Positions 35,401 through 42,804 of a stretch of 64,000 nt of DNA are shown here, one piece after another; position 1 is the first letter of the stretch; each line of letters opens with the position of its first letter. This stretch comes from a virus, in IMG/VR virus record IMGVR_UViG_3300044712_002668, positions 1-64,000 of that record; one strand, written 5' to 3'. The translations under genes were made by a program, and so were the position numbers. The notes beneath the pieces are model-generated. The model searched no databases, was not told where the DNA came from, and worked only from the letters and a program-made list of their open reading frames with translations.

Positions 35401-35938
35401 TCCTCCAAAGGTTCGCAAGCAGGCTGAAGAGATTCACAATCTTGTAACCGCAGGACAGCTCGATCCAACAGACGTTGATGGATTGGTTGCTCATGGGGTA
35501 GATCCAGCGGCTGTAAAGTACTGGAAGGAAATGTGGGGTGCTGCTGGAGACTCTGAGTCAAAGGAATTTGCTACCAAGATGGTTGCAGAGCATCAGGCAT
35601 TCAAGGCAGCCGAGGACATGACATCTCATAAGGCTCGTATCAAGCAGGCTTATGAGTTAGCTTATGACATGGAAAGAAAGGGTATGATTGATCATGGACA
35701 GATTGATGATCAGGTCAATGAGATCATGAACTGGAATGAGGCTGGTTTCAACAGCGTCAAGAACATGATTGGACGTAAGCCTGTCGTAAAGCAAGCTTCT
35801 ATTCCAAATGTTGGCTTGTTACACTCCGGAGATGTAATACTTCCATCTGCACAGTTTGCAGGTGTTGAGTCCGTATCTTCTAATGGATCCGAAATCAAGA
35901 ACTACTTCGAGAGTTATTTTGCAAACAAGAGACTGTAA
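32423..35938 (+). CDS. prohead protease fused to a long scaffold-like region
   Basis: A 1171-residue protein. Residues 1-255 resemble a prohead maturation protease: RPLCLDHQSQSVDKIRG with H134, then GVATNVSMGTAVG with S186, and DLSPIELSLVVSGADPKAKV, a segment typical of these serine proteases. An inserted cysteine set (C195, C200, C211, H213, C219) may bind zinc. After residue 255 come coiled coils, two 48-residue repeats, alanine/proline linkers (about 615-650) and very acidic stretches, as expected for a scaffold. Such fusions would place the protease inside the procapsid, where it cuts scaffold and capsid proteins before DNA entry. The catalytic third residue is not identified with confidence. 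It ends at a strong terminator. Confidence 0.7.
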   Translation: MLIKLGESQIRSGDIQSIEKISNDIDLDIENRMTKFAKQLKVIAPQAKDFLYFTCVMMHAAEASLLNDDGSLKKHADGSPVRAQWEKVGDHGIKWICSDRNVKPYKNNNNDIFPEKELKVAYKKWVGRPLCLDHQSQSVDKIRGVIVDTVWDEKRKRVIALCALDKKNYPDLAHKVASGVATNVSMGTAVGRAVCTEDGCHRVAKTERDFCQHMRNKSCYGEINLDLSPIELSLVVSGADPKAKVKHIIAKDLGKAAETLTDYLGMKEGDGDITKDDLKEVQKDLEQLTKKISKLTGELDEITEETDIHDASAYPATRSTYEVSDVETSGVNLRAPEQIPLYASDLQKAIMGAQEKIAQLQENYNRLSSLLKSEESMTRKNAYFQGTVEPKPGETMYTPDPLADKARLMDKHLHGPGDFPDVGNVEGMYPGITQDDEELKKKLQRLAEEEERALFREAALKKAKENLLKRQAELKSEAYWQGTTEPKPGQTTYKPDPLNNEAREDDKHLQGQKPFPDVGNVDGLYGDDMKTKEKLSRASLNAKFRKAAGSDGRLDKAASRWEVYANDTLILTASVDQITKGNADVLFESVATKRFGKSLLDRIQSEGFEATRAALLKTAGAPPAPPAMPEMPPAAPPAGAPPAPPVGAEEPPQAPEKGGDRVKEIINDLRDLLDEIDNKISDLEEHCLGPVEEDATHVENVEPAPEHDFAGEAPKTASQLQRMRKTVNGMLRDGIHEMMSDLSAHAKEIKTASELYKRSYDTMTPEQRKYLNALAADAVTDAKSALRESVRLMGAVVKYAHGTAELEKRAMKSEKEEEDCNAAEDPMGDPMGELTELTPETLGEIGGEEEIPGPEETEEAGVPTDVTESIEQALEEEAGDLPEEEEEELEEEDVGNAPGDIVNQNGKTTVELNPQNMKFPGPVQASLNTKESRAQARMKLAEKAVELGFNDLSGKAHPKGSVDAPNVETKPSVDAKFHVPQDLKSLMLDLANLPPKVRKQAEEIHNLVTAGQLDPTDVDGLVAHGVDPAAVKYWKEMWGAAGDSESKEFATKMVAEHQAFKAAEDMTSHKARIKQAYELAYDMERKGMIDHGQIDDQVNEIMNWNEAGFNSVKNMIGRKPVVKQASIPNVGLLHSGDVILPSAQFAGVESVSSNGSEIKNYFESYFANKRL
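33566..33709 (+). repeat. 48-residue repeat, unit 1
   Basis: Residues 382-429 of the protease-scaffold. Begins AYFQGTVEPKPG and ends FPDVGNVEGMY. Aligns with unit 2 without gaps, with 32 of 48 residues identical by eye. Confidence 0.85.
33854..33997 (+). repeat. 48-residue repeat, unit 2
   Basis: Residues 478-525 of the protease-scaffold. Begins AYWQGTTEPKPG and ends FPDVGNVDGLY. It starts 96 residues after unit 1; the part between them is a charged coiled coil. Confidence 0.85.
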
Positions 35939-35940
35939 TT

Positions 35941-35984
35941 AAAACAGCAAATGAGGGGCAGGTGTTTGCCTGCCCCTTGTTTTA
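35941..35984 (+). terminator. intrinsic terminator after the protease-scaffold gene
   Basis: AGGGGCAGG (35954-35962) pairs perfectly with CCTGCCCCT (35969-35977) around TGTTTG. Outer AAAACA and TGTTTT can extend the stem. A T-rich tail follows. Transcription may resume for the next gene from an unseen promoter or by read-through. Confidence 0.82.
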
Positions 35985-36001
35985 AATCTTTAGAGGTATA
36001 T

Positions 36002-36685
36002 ATGACAAAATTTGATATCGCAAGTAGTATGGATTCTATTATAAGTAGCGAAAGTCATCAAAAAATCTTTACCAGGACCCCTATCACAAAGAAGGCTTCT
36101 TTTGAGAGAGAGGCATCTATTGAAGTTGATCCATCCACATCAGCTATCAAAGATTGCTTTGAGACTCTTAATACCATTTCTGAGATTCTTGATGATGCTG
36201 GGCACTTTGAAGCTTCTGCTTTTGCCATTCAAGCTATGGCTGCTTTAACAAAGCAGGCAAAAGAAAAGTGCGATGAAGAGTGTGAAGAAGAAAAAGAAGA
36301 AAAGAAAGAAAAAGAAGAGGAGGAGGAAGAAGAGGAAGAAGAGGAGGAGGAAGAAGAAGACGATGATGAAAATGATGCATTTGATTTAGCTTCAGTTTTC
36401 GCTTCCCTTGAATCTTTTGCTGCCAAGGATGAGGATCCAAAAGCCAAGGTGAGGAACCGTCCAGAGCCAATTTTTCCTGCCAATAGTCCAAAGGTAAAAG
36501 ACAAGAAGGATCATTTCCCAATCAATACCAAGGGGCGTGCTCGCAATGCTTTGGCCAGAGCCGGAGCATTCAAAGAGCCACCAGCATGGTATAAGGGTTC
36601 TTTATCATCTTTTCAAAAAGCAGTTAGAAGTGCCGTAAAGAAAGCATTTCCAGACATCAAAATTGAAAAGGAAAAGAAGGATTGA
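36002..36685 (+). CDS. acidic protein with poly-glutamate tract and conserved C-terminal domain
   Basis: The ATG at 36002 is chosen because AGAGGT precedes it and an earlier frame opening would run through the terminator. The 227-residue product has a helical N-terminus, a glutamate-rich stretch of about 35 residues, and a C-terminal domain containing DHFPINTKGRARNALARAG and PPAWYKGSL. The HFPI-x-ARNALAR pattern occurs in phage head-assembly proteins, which supports a head role. Coming right after the protease-scaffold, it may be a core or internal head component. No enzymatic motif. Confidence 0.58.
   Translation: MTKFDIASSMDSIISSESHQKIFTRTPITKKASFEREASIEVDPSTSAIKDCFETLNTISEILDDAGHFEASAFAIQAMAALTKQAKEKCDEECEEEKEEKKEKEEEEEEEEEEEEEEEDDDENDAFDLASVFASLESFAAKDEDPKAKVRNRPEPIFPANSPKVKDKKDHFPINTKGRARNALARAGAFKEPPAWYKGSLSSFQKAVRSAVKKAFPDIKIEKEKKD
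36284..36360 (+). repeat. 77-base pure purine tract
   Basis: Every base from 36284 to 36360 is A or G, encoding the glutamate and lysine tract. Such a long purine/pyrimidine-segregated stretch can adopt unusual structures and is prone to length change. Confidence 0.9.
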
Positions 36686-36686
36686 T

Positions 36687-36872
36687 ATGGAAAAAATCGC
36701 GCTTGATGTATTAATGAATTCATATTTGAATGGAAAGATAGAAAAGGTTGCTCATGAAAAAACAGCAATTGATTCTTTAGCCAAAGCTCAAAGTCTATTG
36801 GTGAAAGCCAATGATGACGAGCATGCGGATATGATAAGTGAAATATTGAATAGTTATGCTGAGGATATATGA
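36687..36872 (+). CDS. small hypothetical protein, 61 aa
   Basis: The ATG at 36687 lies one base after the previous stop, with AAGGATTGAT upstream. Short and helical: MEKIALDVLMNSYLNGKIEK, then a segment that may pack as a two-helix hairpin. No recognised family. Overlaps the next ATG by four bases. Confidence 0.5.
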   Translation: MEKIALDVLMNSYLNGKIEKVAHEKTAIDSLAKAQSLLVKANDDEHADMISEILNSYAEDI

Positions 36873-37174
36873 CATTATTTAAACAGGCATCTACTGAAAA
36901 AGAGTTATATGATGGTATGAGTGAAAATATTGATCATGTATATGATAGTATACCAAATCAAAATGTTGATTTAGTGGATCAAGCGATTACTGAACTGGAA
37001 ATTGCGGCGAAAGCATTTCAAACTTCTGGTTTGATTGTTCAAGCCGCAAAGACAGAAAAAGTAGTAAAATCTTTAAAAAAGAAAAAGAATAAAAAACCAA
37101 CTAAAGAAGAGGTCAAAGGATTCAAACCATTTGGCTTCAAGAAAAAAGATTTAGTGAAGGGAGATGATAAATGA
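36869..37174 (+). CDS. small hypothetical protein, 101 aa
   Basis: ATGA overlap with the previous gene. The helical first two thirds (DLVDQAITELEIAAKAFQTS) resemble the style of the neighbouring small proteins. The C-terminus is lysine-rich (KSLKKKKNKKPTKEEVKGF). A DNA-associated or internal head protein is possible; there is no direct evidence. Confidence 0.5.
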   Translation: MTLFKQASTEKELYDGMSENIDHVYDSIPNQNVDLVDQAITELEIAAKAFQTSGLIVQAAKTEKVVKSLKKKKNKKPTKEEVKGFKPFGFKKKDLVKGDDK

Positions 37175-37449
37175 AAAATATAAAAAAGATTGCTATGCAG
37201 GCGGCAAAAGCTGCAGCAATTAATACTTATAAAAGTATTATGAAAGCAGCTGATTTAACAAATAAATTTACACCACAACAAATTGATGCGTTTCCATTTA
37301 TTTTGGCTAATACAGCTACACAATTAGGTTGGAAAAAGATAGGGCAAGGATCTGGAACTGATAAGAAAACATATGATATTTATGAAAACAACAAGTCAGA
37401 TCAAAGATATCAAGAGCCTTTCTATAAAGCAATACCAAACGCTCTATAA
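37171..37449 (+). CDS. small hypothetical protein, 92 aa
   Basis: ATGA overlap with the previous gene, GGGAGAT upstream. A basic, alanine-rich N-terminal helix (MKNIKKIAMQAAKAAAINTY) is followed by a short mixed domain. No recognised family. It ends the small-gene cluster before a terminator. Confidence 0.5.
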   Translation: MKNIKKIAMQAAKAAAINTYKSIMKAADLTNKFTPQQIDAFPFILANTATQLGWKKIGQGSGTDKKTYDIYENNKSDQRYQEPFYKAIPNAL

Positions 37450-37480
37450 ACCACGCACATAATTGGAAATTCTAAAAATA

Positions 37481-37512
37481 AAAACCCCTGTACTCAAATA
37501 CGGGGGTTTTTT
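37481..37512 (+). terminator. intrinsic terminator
   Basis: AAAACCCCTGTA (37481-37492) pairs with TACGGGGGTTTT (37499-37510), including one G-U, around CTCAAA; TTGTT follows. The arrangement is like the one at 4509, including the TATA-rich motif just after it. Confidence 0.85.
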
Positions 37513-37526
37513 GTTATATATGTATA
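37511..37526 (+). promoter_or_regulatory. candidate phage promoter (TTGTTATATATGTATA)
   Basis: TTGTTATATATGTATA follows the terminator directly and lies about 15 bases before the ATG at 37541, with AAAGGAGA in between. It differs from the motif at 4540 only by two added bases. The shared position after terminators is the main support. Confidence 0.4.
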
Positions 37527-37540
37527 GTAAAGGAGAATGA

Positions 37541-38230
37541 ATGCTTAAATTAGTACAAGTTGGAAATGCTCTTCCAGTATCTTATCCAGTAGACCCTACC
37601 GCTGAATTTGAACCCGGAACTATCGCTCAATTCAAGGTTATGGGTAATAATATTGTTGTTGGTGTTAGTGATGGTAGAGCACCTTTCGGAATAATAGATG
37701 ATTATAAAACAAGAGCATATACAGCGCCATCTATTGATGAAGAGGTTGTAGCTGAGGTTCCCACGGTAGAACAGAATGGAAGGCTGGTATCTGCTGTGGA
37801 TGTAAAATGGGAACTAGCTAATCCTAATGTTATTCCCACTAGCTTTGTTACTAGTCCGGTGGATGTGGCTTTGATTCCACGTAATGGTGTAATTGTATTT
37901 CCGGCTGGCACACCTTTGAATTTTGATAGTACTGGTAGTGGAACTCCTGACTCTATAAGAACCGTAGTAAGTTATACATATCAGATTCCTAATATTTCTG
38001 GAGATGATTCTACAGCAGGAAGCGGTAAAGTTACAATATGGTTTCAAAGAGGTATATTTCAAACTGATAAATATGAAACAAATCAAAGATATCCAGTTAA
38101 TGCTATTTTATTTGTTTCTGAGAATGGTTTATTGACTACACAGCAACCAAGTGAGGAACATCCTGGTGTAGCTGTGGTTACCGGCCCTCCTACAGCCTTA
38201 TATAGCACATTAGAATTTTGCTGGTTGTAA
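37541..38230 (+). CDS. decoration-like head protein, long paralogue
   Basis: AAAGGAGA precedes the ATG. This 229-residue beta-rich protein shares its N-terminus with the next gene: MLKLVQVGNALPVSYPVDP versus MFKIVESINKAPIRFPIKP, followed by a NIVV-x-x-SDG-x-x-x-FGI block. Its C-terminal part (GSGKVTIWFQRGIFQTDKYE, then LFVSENGLLTT) recurs in the neighbour and in the protein at 46117. A middle insert of about 90 residues is unique. Small beta proteins of this kind next to capsid genes are often surface decoration proteins; this is inferred from context and pattern. No signal peptide. Confidence 0.55.
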   Translation: MLKLVQVGNALPVSYPVDPTAEFEPGTIAQFKVMGNNIVVGVSDGRAPFGIIDDYKTRAYTAPSIDEEVVAEVPTVEQNGRLVSAVDVKWELANPNVIPTSFVTSPVDVALIPRNGVIVFPAGTPLNFDSTGSGTPDSIRTVVSYTYQIPNISGDDSTAGSGKVTIWFQRGIFQTDKYETNQRYPVNAILFVSENGLLTTQQPSEEHPGVAVVTGPPTALYSTLEFCWL

Positions 38231-38239
38231 GAGATATAA

Positions 38240-38644
38240 ATGTTCAAGATAGTTGAGAGTATAAACAAGGCACCAATCAGATTTCCAATAAAACCTGGTG
38301 TCAAGATAGTTCCGGGTTGTGTGGTACGTTTAAATGAATTGGATGGAAATATTGTAGTTGATATAAGTGATGGTGAGAATGTCTTTGGGATAGCATCAAA
38401 TGCTTGTAAGAATATTTCTGGTAGATTATGCTTTGGTGATATTGTAAATGTGCATGTACAAAGGATGATTATACGAACTGACCGTTTTGATAAAAAGTAT
38501 GATATAGATATAGGTTCTTCTTTATATGTGAATAAATATGGAATATTGACTTCATTAAAACCATTTGATAAATCCTATATTGTAGCAAAGGTAATAACTC
38601 CGGCATCAGAACAAAAGCAGTTTATTGAAGCATTATGGTTATGA
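38240..38644 (+). CDS. decoration-like head protein, short paralogue
   Basis: A 134-residue version of the preceding protein without its middle insert. The shared blocks are NIVVDISDGENVFGIAS near residue 37 and SSLYVNKYGILTSLKP near residue 95, and both proteins end in a similar tail (EALWL versus EFCWL). AGAGATATAA lies before the ATG. It arose most likely by tandem duplication followed by insertion or loss. Role as above, inferred. Confidence 0.52.
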   Translation: MFKIVESINKAPIRFPIKPGVKIVPGCVVRLNELDGNIVVDISDGENVFGIASNACKNISGRLCFGDIVNVHVQRMIIRTDRFDKKYDIDIGSSLYVNKYGILTSLKPFDKSYIVAKVITPASEQKQFIEALWL

Positions 38645-38670
38645 AATACAATGCATAACCAGATATTCTT

Positions 38671-38690
38671 ATAGCTTTAGTGAAAGCTAT
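38671..38690 (+). promoter_or_regulatory. perfect 8-bp hairpin before a start codon
   Basis: ATAGCTTT (38671-38678) and AAAGCTAT (38683-38690) are exact complements around AGTG. The stem ends about 16 bases before the ATG at 38707. No T-tract follows, so it is more likely a leader structure than a terminator. Confidence 0.4.
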
Positions 38691-38706
38691 GGGCAAAAGG
38701 TGAATA

Positions 38707-39054
38707 ATGGTAGCTGATGAGATTTGGAAGGATTTTTTTACTGATTATCAGACTCGTAGAGTTTTAGATAGTTCTGAGGTATTCAGGGAATATGCGCGAG
38801 CTGAACTTGAGAGGGATGCAGCCAGAAAAGCGCGTGAGCCCATAGAAGCATTAGAGAAAGCGGCAGCAATCAAGGATCAAGAGGAAGCATATTTGAATGA
38901 GATATATTCCCTCAACAAAAAAATTGCTGAAAATCCGGTATTGAAGGCGAAATTCAAGCAAGCGAAAGCGGCATTAGAGGCGCATCCGGAATTGATACAG
39001 AAGGTTGATCCTAATTTTATATATGGTTTGGACTTATTGGATCTAGGTGAATAA
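38707..39054 (+). CDS. hypothetical helical protein, 115 aa
   Basis: AAAGGTG lies before the ATG. The product is helical, alanine-rich and charged (YARAELERDAARKAREPIEA). No family recognised. It directly abuts the next gene with no spacer, so the two are probably translated together. It opens the group of proteins leading to the capsid gene. Confidence 0.52.
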   Translation: MVADEIWKDFFTDYQTRRVLDSSEVFREYARAELERDAARKAREPIEALEKAAAIKDQEEAYLNEIYSLNKKIAENPVLKAKFKQAKAALEAHPELIQKVDPNFIYGLDLLDLGE

Positions 39055-40794
39055 ATGAAAATAGCTAAGCAATCATTTAGTAATCTGTATACTTCTGAGG
39101 TGTATCGTGAGCTTGAGCGTAAAGCTGTCAAGAAGGGTTTTTTCGAACCTACAGCCAAGCAGGTAGTGGAGCATGCCATTCAGAAGAAAGCCTCTCCTAA
39201 AGAGGATTTAGAGGCTACAGGGGATGTTACTCAGGACATTGGCAAGTTGGTTGAAGCCTGTCGTAGGAAGGGTTATATAAAATTTGCTGATGATATTGAG
39301 AGCAAATTTGTTTTATATAAGCAGGCTGAATCTCAACTATACAATCTGAATGTGGACAAGATCAAGGACATTGAGGATTTTGCACATAAGGATGGAGATG
39401 TTGATATTGTAGATGCTGGTGACTTGGGAATGGTAGAAACCATTGAGAGTGCTGCACAGAAGATCTTGAGTGTAGTAAAGACTGAGCCAACTGGAAAGTT
39501 GGCGGCTTTTTCTGCGCATATTTTGAAGACTGCAGAACAACCAGCTATAACTATAAAACCTCCAGAGGGGCTTACAAATATATTGGCAAATGTTGGAAAC
39601 AAAACTGCAGATAGTATCTGGGTTGAAACAAAGAATAACATTGCAAAATATAAAAACTCTTTACAACCTATAAATATTACGTTTCCAGACTTTAAACTTT
39701 GGAATAATGATATTATAAAAATGTATAGTAAATATTCTAATATAAAAACAGAACGTATAATAATGTTTTTATCGTTATATACATCTTTGGGGGCTCAATT
39801 AAATGATATAAAGCCAATTGTTGCTGCCATATATAACAACCCAGAAAATATTAGAGGTATTTGTAAGCAATTAAGTATGACAGATTCTGATAATTATTTT
39901 ACAGGGGTTTCTAGAATAGAACTTCCAACTGATACAGGGGAACGTGAAGATCGTGGAAACACCAGTGTAGATAGACCAAACACTTACCTTGGTTGGTGGG
40001 CAAACAGAATAAAAGGTAATGTAGGAGAATTTTTTGCAGGCTCTCCAACAACAAAAGGTCAGGAAAATCCAAAATCAATTTATACAAAAGGATTAGATCA
40101 GCAAATAAGAGTTGGAGCTGTTGAAAACATTCAAGAATTGGCTGGTAAGATATTAATAGAGTGGAAAAAATTATATGATGATGTTGTAGGGCCAAATCAA
40201 TCTAAAATATCAGAAGCAAATACTGCGGTTTCAAACAAAATAAATGAGTTTACTGGACAAATAAAAACACTTAATTTGAGTGAAGATATAAAAAATGCAA
40301 ATGGATCAATTAATCCAAAACTTTGCTATGATTCTTTGAAGTCTTTTTCAGATAAATTAAACGGCATTATAAAAACAGCTGTAGAATTACAAAATGAGCT
40401 TAAAACATTATCTTCAGAAAATTATAAAGGACTTTCTGATACTGTTAATGGACTAACAGGAGAATTAAAATCAGATAAAATTGCCGTTCTTATGCAGGAT
40501 CCTAATGGTAAGAAAAATGTAGAAGAGAAAATATATGTTGCTCCCATGATGGTTAAACTTGGTAAAGTAAAAGTTTATCTTGAATCAATGGTAGATAATG
40601 CTTCCGATGAAATTAAACCAAAAATAAAAGAAAACATAGAAAAAGTAGACATTTTAATAGATTTGATTAATCAAGCAAAAGGTAAACCATTTGCAGAGTT
40701 GAAGGTAAATTTAGCCCAATATGATGTTGATTTTAATTCAATAGATCAGTTGTTAGGATGGGTAAACGCTACAGCGTCTAAAATGGGCTTATAA
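39055..40794 (+). CDS. hypothetical protein, 579 aa
   Basis: Begins directly after the previous stop (TAAATG). Helical N-terminal region with acidic patches, a mixed central region, and a long helical C-terminus (KIKENIEKVDILIDLINQAK). No motif or membrane segment is recognised. Codon use turns more AT-rich in its second half than in the first. Position suggests a virion or assembly protein. Confidence 0.55.
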   Translation: MKIAKQSFSNLYTSEVYRELERKAVKKGFFEPTAKQVVEHAIQKKASPKEDLEATGDVTQDIGKLVEACRRKGYIKFADDIESKFVLYKQAESQLYNLNVDKIKDIEDFAHKDGDVDIVDAGDLGMVETIESAAQKILSVVKTEPTGKLAAFSAHILKTAEQPAITIKPPEGLTNILANVGNKTADSIWVETKNNIAKYKNSLQPINITFPDFKLWNNDIIKMYSKYSNIKTERIIMFLSLYTSLGAQLNDIKPIVAAIYNNPENIRGICKQLSMTDSDNYFTGVSRIELPTDTGEREDRGNTSVDRPNTYLGWWANRIKGNVGEFFAGSPTTKGQENPKSIYTKGLDQQIRVGAVENIQELAGKILIEWKKLYDDVVGPNQSKISEANTAVSNKINEFTGQIKTLNLSEDIKNANGSINPKLCYDSLKSFSDKLNGIIKTAVELQNELKTLSSENYKGLSDTVNGLTGELKSDKIAVLMQDPNGKKNVEEKIYVAPMMVKLGKVKVYLESMVDNASDEIKPKIKENIEKVDILIDLINQAKGKPFAELKVNLAQYDVDFNSIDQLLGWVNATASKMGL

Positions 40795-40807
40795 TAGTAG
40801 GTGTATC

Positions 40808-42793
40808 ATGCTTTCTAAATTTGCAAAAATGATAATAAACAAAACAGGTGGTTTAGATTTTTCTGAAGGTGTTGGAAAACAAAATCCATCTCAAAAAACA
40901 CCAGCGGTTGTTCCTTCTGCGCCAGGAGCTGTATCACCACCAGCTTCTGGAACTGTATCACCAACTTCAACATCACAACAAACAACTGGTGATGTAAAAC
41001 AACGCGAAAATATAATCCGTGGTATGCAGTTTGCTATGTCAAAACTTCAAGATGAGGTTTATGCTAAAGAAGACGTCGCAAAAACCATAATGGGACTTAG
41101 AAAGCAATCCGGTGATACCATTGAATCTGTTCAAAAGAAAATAAATGAATTGTCTGCTCAGTTTGGCAGAACTGCTAAACAAAAACAATATACAGCCGCA
41201 AACCTCGATGGAGTTTGGGGTTCTGCTACAGAAACAGCCTTGAAGAAAATTCAGGAGTTTATGGTGTATGCAAACATAACAGGCATACCAGCCATATCTC
41301 CTGATAGAGTCAAATCAAACGATGCAAATTCTATTTCAAAAGACATTGAAAGGGCTGAAAATAATACCAGAACCCTGGAATTGTTATTTCAACAATTGGG
41401 AATTAAATTCCAGTCTGGACTGGGTGGTTCTAGTCAAATTTTTGATCAAATTAAACAAGATCTCCTTGAGGAAGATACAAGAAATCCATTACAAGCACAG
41501 GCTCGTGGTAATGTTGCTGTTACAGCAGATAACTTAAAAGATATATATTCTTTTATATATTTTGCTGTTAGTGCTGAGTTGAAGATTAATGGTATTGTAC
41601 CAAATCCAGAAGAAAAAAATGGTAAAATTGGTAGCAGCATACAAAGTAAAGGAACACCACCAACGGCAAGAGTAGGAAACCAAGAAGTTGTAGATCCTTG
41701 GACTCATCCTTCTTATCGCAAAGCTCAAAAAGAAGAAGTTTTAAAATCATTGGCTGAATTGATTAAATCTTCCACAATTGTACGTTTATCTGAGAATAAA
41801 CCAGGTTGGGGAGTACGTTTTCCAGATGTACCAGAGGGTACAAATACTACGAAAGTTGAAGAAACTGATGCTGACGAAGAGGCTGGAGTTTTAGCTGATG
41901 ATCCTTATTCTGGAGCTGATATTCCTGATGATGAGTATCAGGTTGCACCACCAACTGGTATGAGTGGTGGTGTGATTTGTATTGCTCAGATTGATGCTAT
42001 GTTGACATGGTTTCAAAAAAGATCTTTCTTTGTTGAAAGTTATTTTGGTATTGGTTTAAATAAAAGAGATAAACACCCAATAGAAACAAACCGTTTTATA
42101 ACAAATGCTGATGTTCAACTAGCAAGAACTTATAGACAAATGGTTGAGAATCTTATTAGAATGTGGGGTGTGGTAAAGAAGGCATTGATGGATGATGGAT
42201 TTACCCCATATCAACCATTTAGTTTGAGTGATTTAGCAGATTTATATAGATTACACGGCTGGTCCACATATGGCTCTGGTGGAGGAATAATACCCGGACG
42301 TGGTGGCCCTGGATATGGACAATCCGGACGATATGGAAGAGGTCGTAGGGGGCCTGGTGGGCAGATTATTGAAGGATTACCAGAAACAACATCAGACCCT
42401 CCTTTTGGAGGAAAATATCTTGATATGAATCGTTTGATTAGTGTTTTCGGACCATCTGTTTCACGAGTAAAACCTGATCTTGTAAATGGTATTAAAGAGT
42501 ATTTTATTCAAGGAAGCATACCTTATAATGCGTTTACAAATATGGAAGTAAATACTTTTAGACGTGCCTTTACTTATTGTAAAGATGATAATGATTTAGC
42601 TTTGGCTATGCAAGATTTAAGTGCTTTCTTGCAAGGTGTATATGCTACCTGGGCAAAACGCAATCAACCACAGGCTTTGATACAAAGACAATCTGATTTT
42701 CATAGTTTATGGCAACAACAAATATGGTCTTTGCAACAGGGTGCAGAGTGGAAGCCAGTATATGAAAGGGCATTACCACACCTAAGACACTAA
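40808..42793 (+). CDS. protein with peptidoglycan-binding-like motif, 661 aa
   Basis: TAGGTG precedes the ATG. After a proline/serine/threonine-rich stretch (about 30-60), residues 133-151 read LDGVWGSATETALKKIQEF. This matches the core of the peptidoglycan-binding domain 1 family, in which a DG-x-x-G-x-x-T-x-x-A-x-x-x-x-Q pattern is diagnostic. The rest has no catalytic motif I can identify. A glycine/arginine-rich loop (GRGGPGYGQSGRYGRGRRGP, about 499-518) is unusual. It might anchor a virion protein to the cell wall during entry. It precedes two membrane-type proteins, which supports a cell-envelope role. Confidence 0.55.
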   Translation: MLSKFAKMIINKTGGLDFSEGVGKQNPSQKTPAVVPSAPGAVSPPASGTVSPTSTSQQTTGDVKQRENIIRGMQFAMSKLQDEVYAKEDVAKTIMGLRKQSGDTIESVQKKINELSAQFGRTAKQKQYTAANLDGVWGSATETALKKIQEFMVYANITGIPAISPDRVKSNDANSISKDIERAENNTRTLELLFQQLGIKFQSGLGGSSQIFDQIKQDLLEEDTRNPLQAQARGNVAVTADNLKDIYSFIYFAVSAELKINGIVPNPEEKNGKIGSSIQSKGTPPTARVGNQEVVDPWTHPSYRKAQKEEVLKSLAELIKSSTIVRLSENKPGWGVRFPDVPEGTNTTKVEETDADEEAGVLADDPYSGADIPDDEYQVAPPTGMSGGVICIAQIDAMLTWFQKRSFFVESYFGIGLNKRDKHPIETNRFITNADVQLARTYRQMVENLIRMWGVVKKALMDDGFTPYQPFSLSDLADLYRLHGWSTYGSGGGIIPGRGGPGYGQSGRYGRGRRGPGGQIIEGLPETTSDPPFGGKYLDMNRLISVFGPSVSRVKPDLVNGIKEYFIQGSIPYNAFTNMEVNTFRRAFTYCKDDNDLALAMQDLSAFLQGVYATWAKRNQPQALIQRQSDFHSLWQQQIWSLQQGAEWKPVYERALPHLRH

Positions 42794-42804
42794 TCAGGAA
42801 ATAA

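Noticed and set aside
36229-36504. Serine-rich frame on the minus strand opposite the glutamate tract
   Set aside because: It is the reverse reading of the GAA/GAG repeat, has no independent ribosome binding site, and all supported genes are on the + strand.
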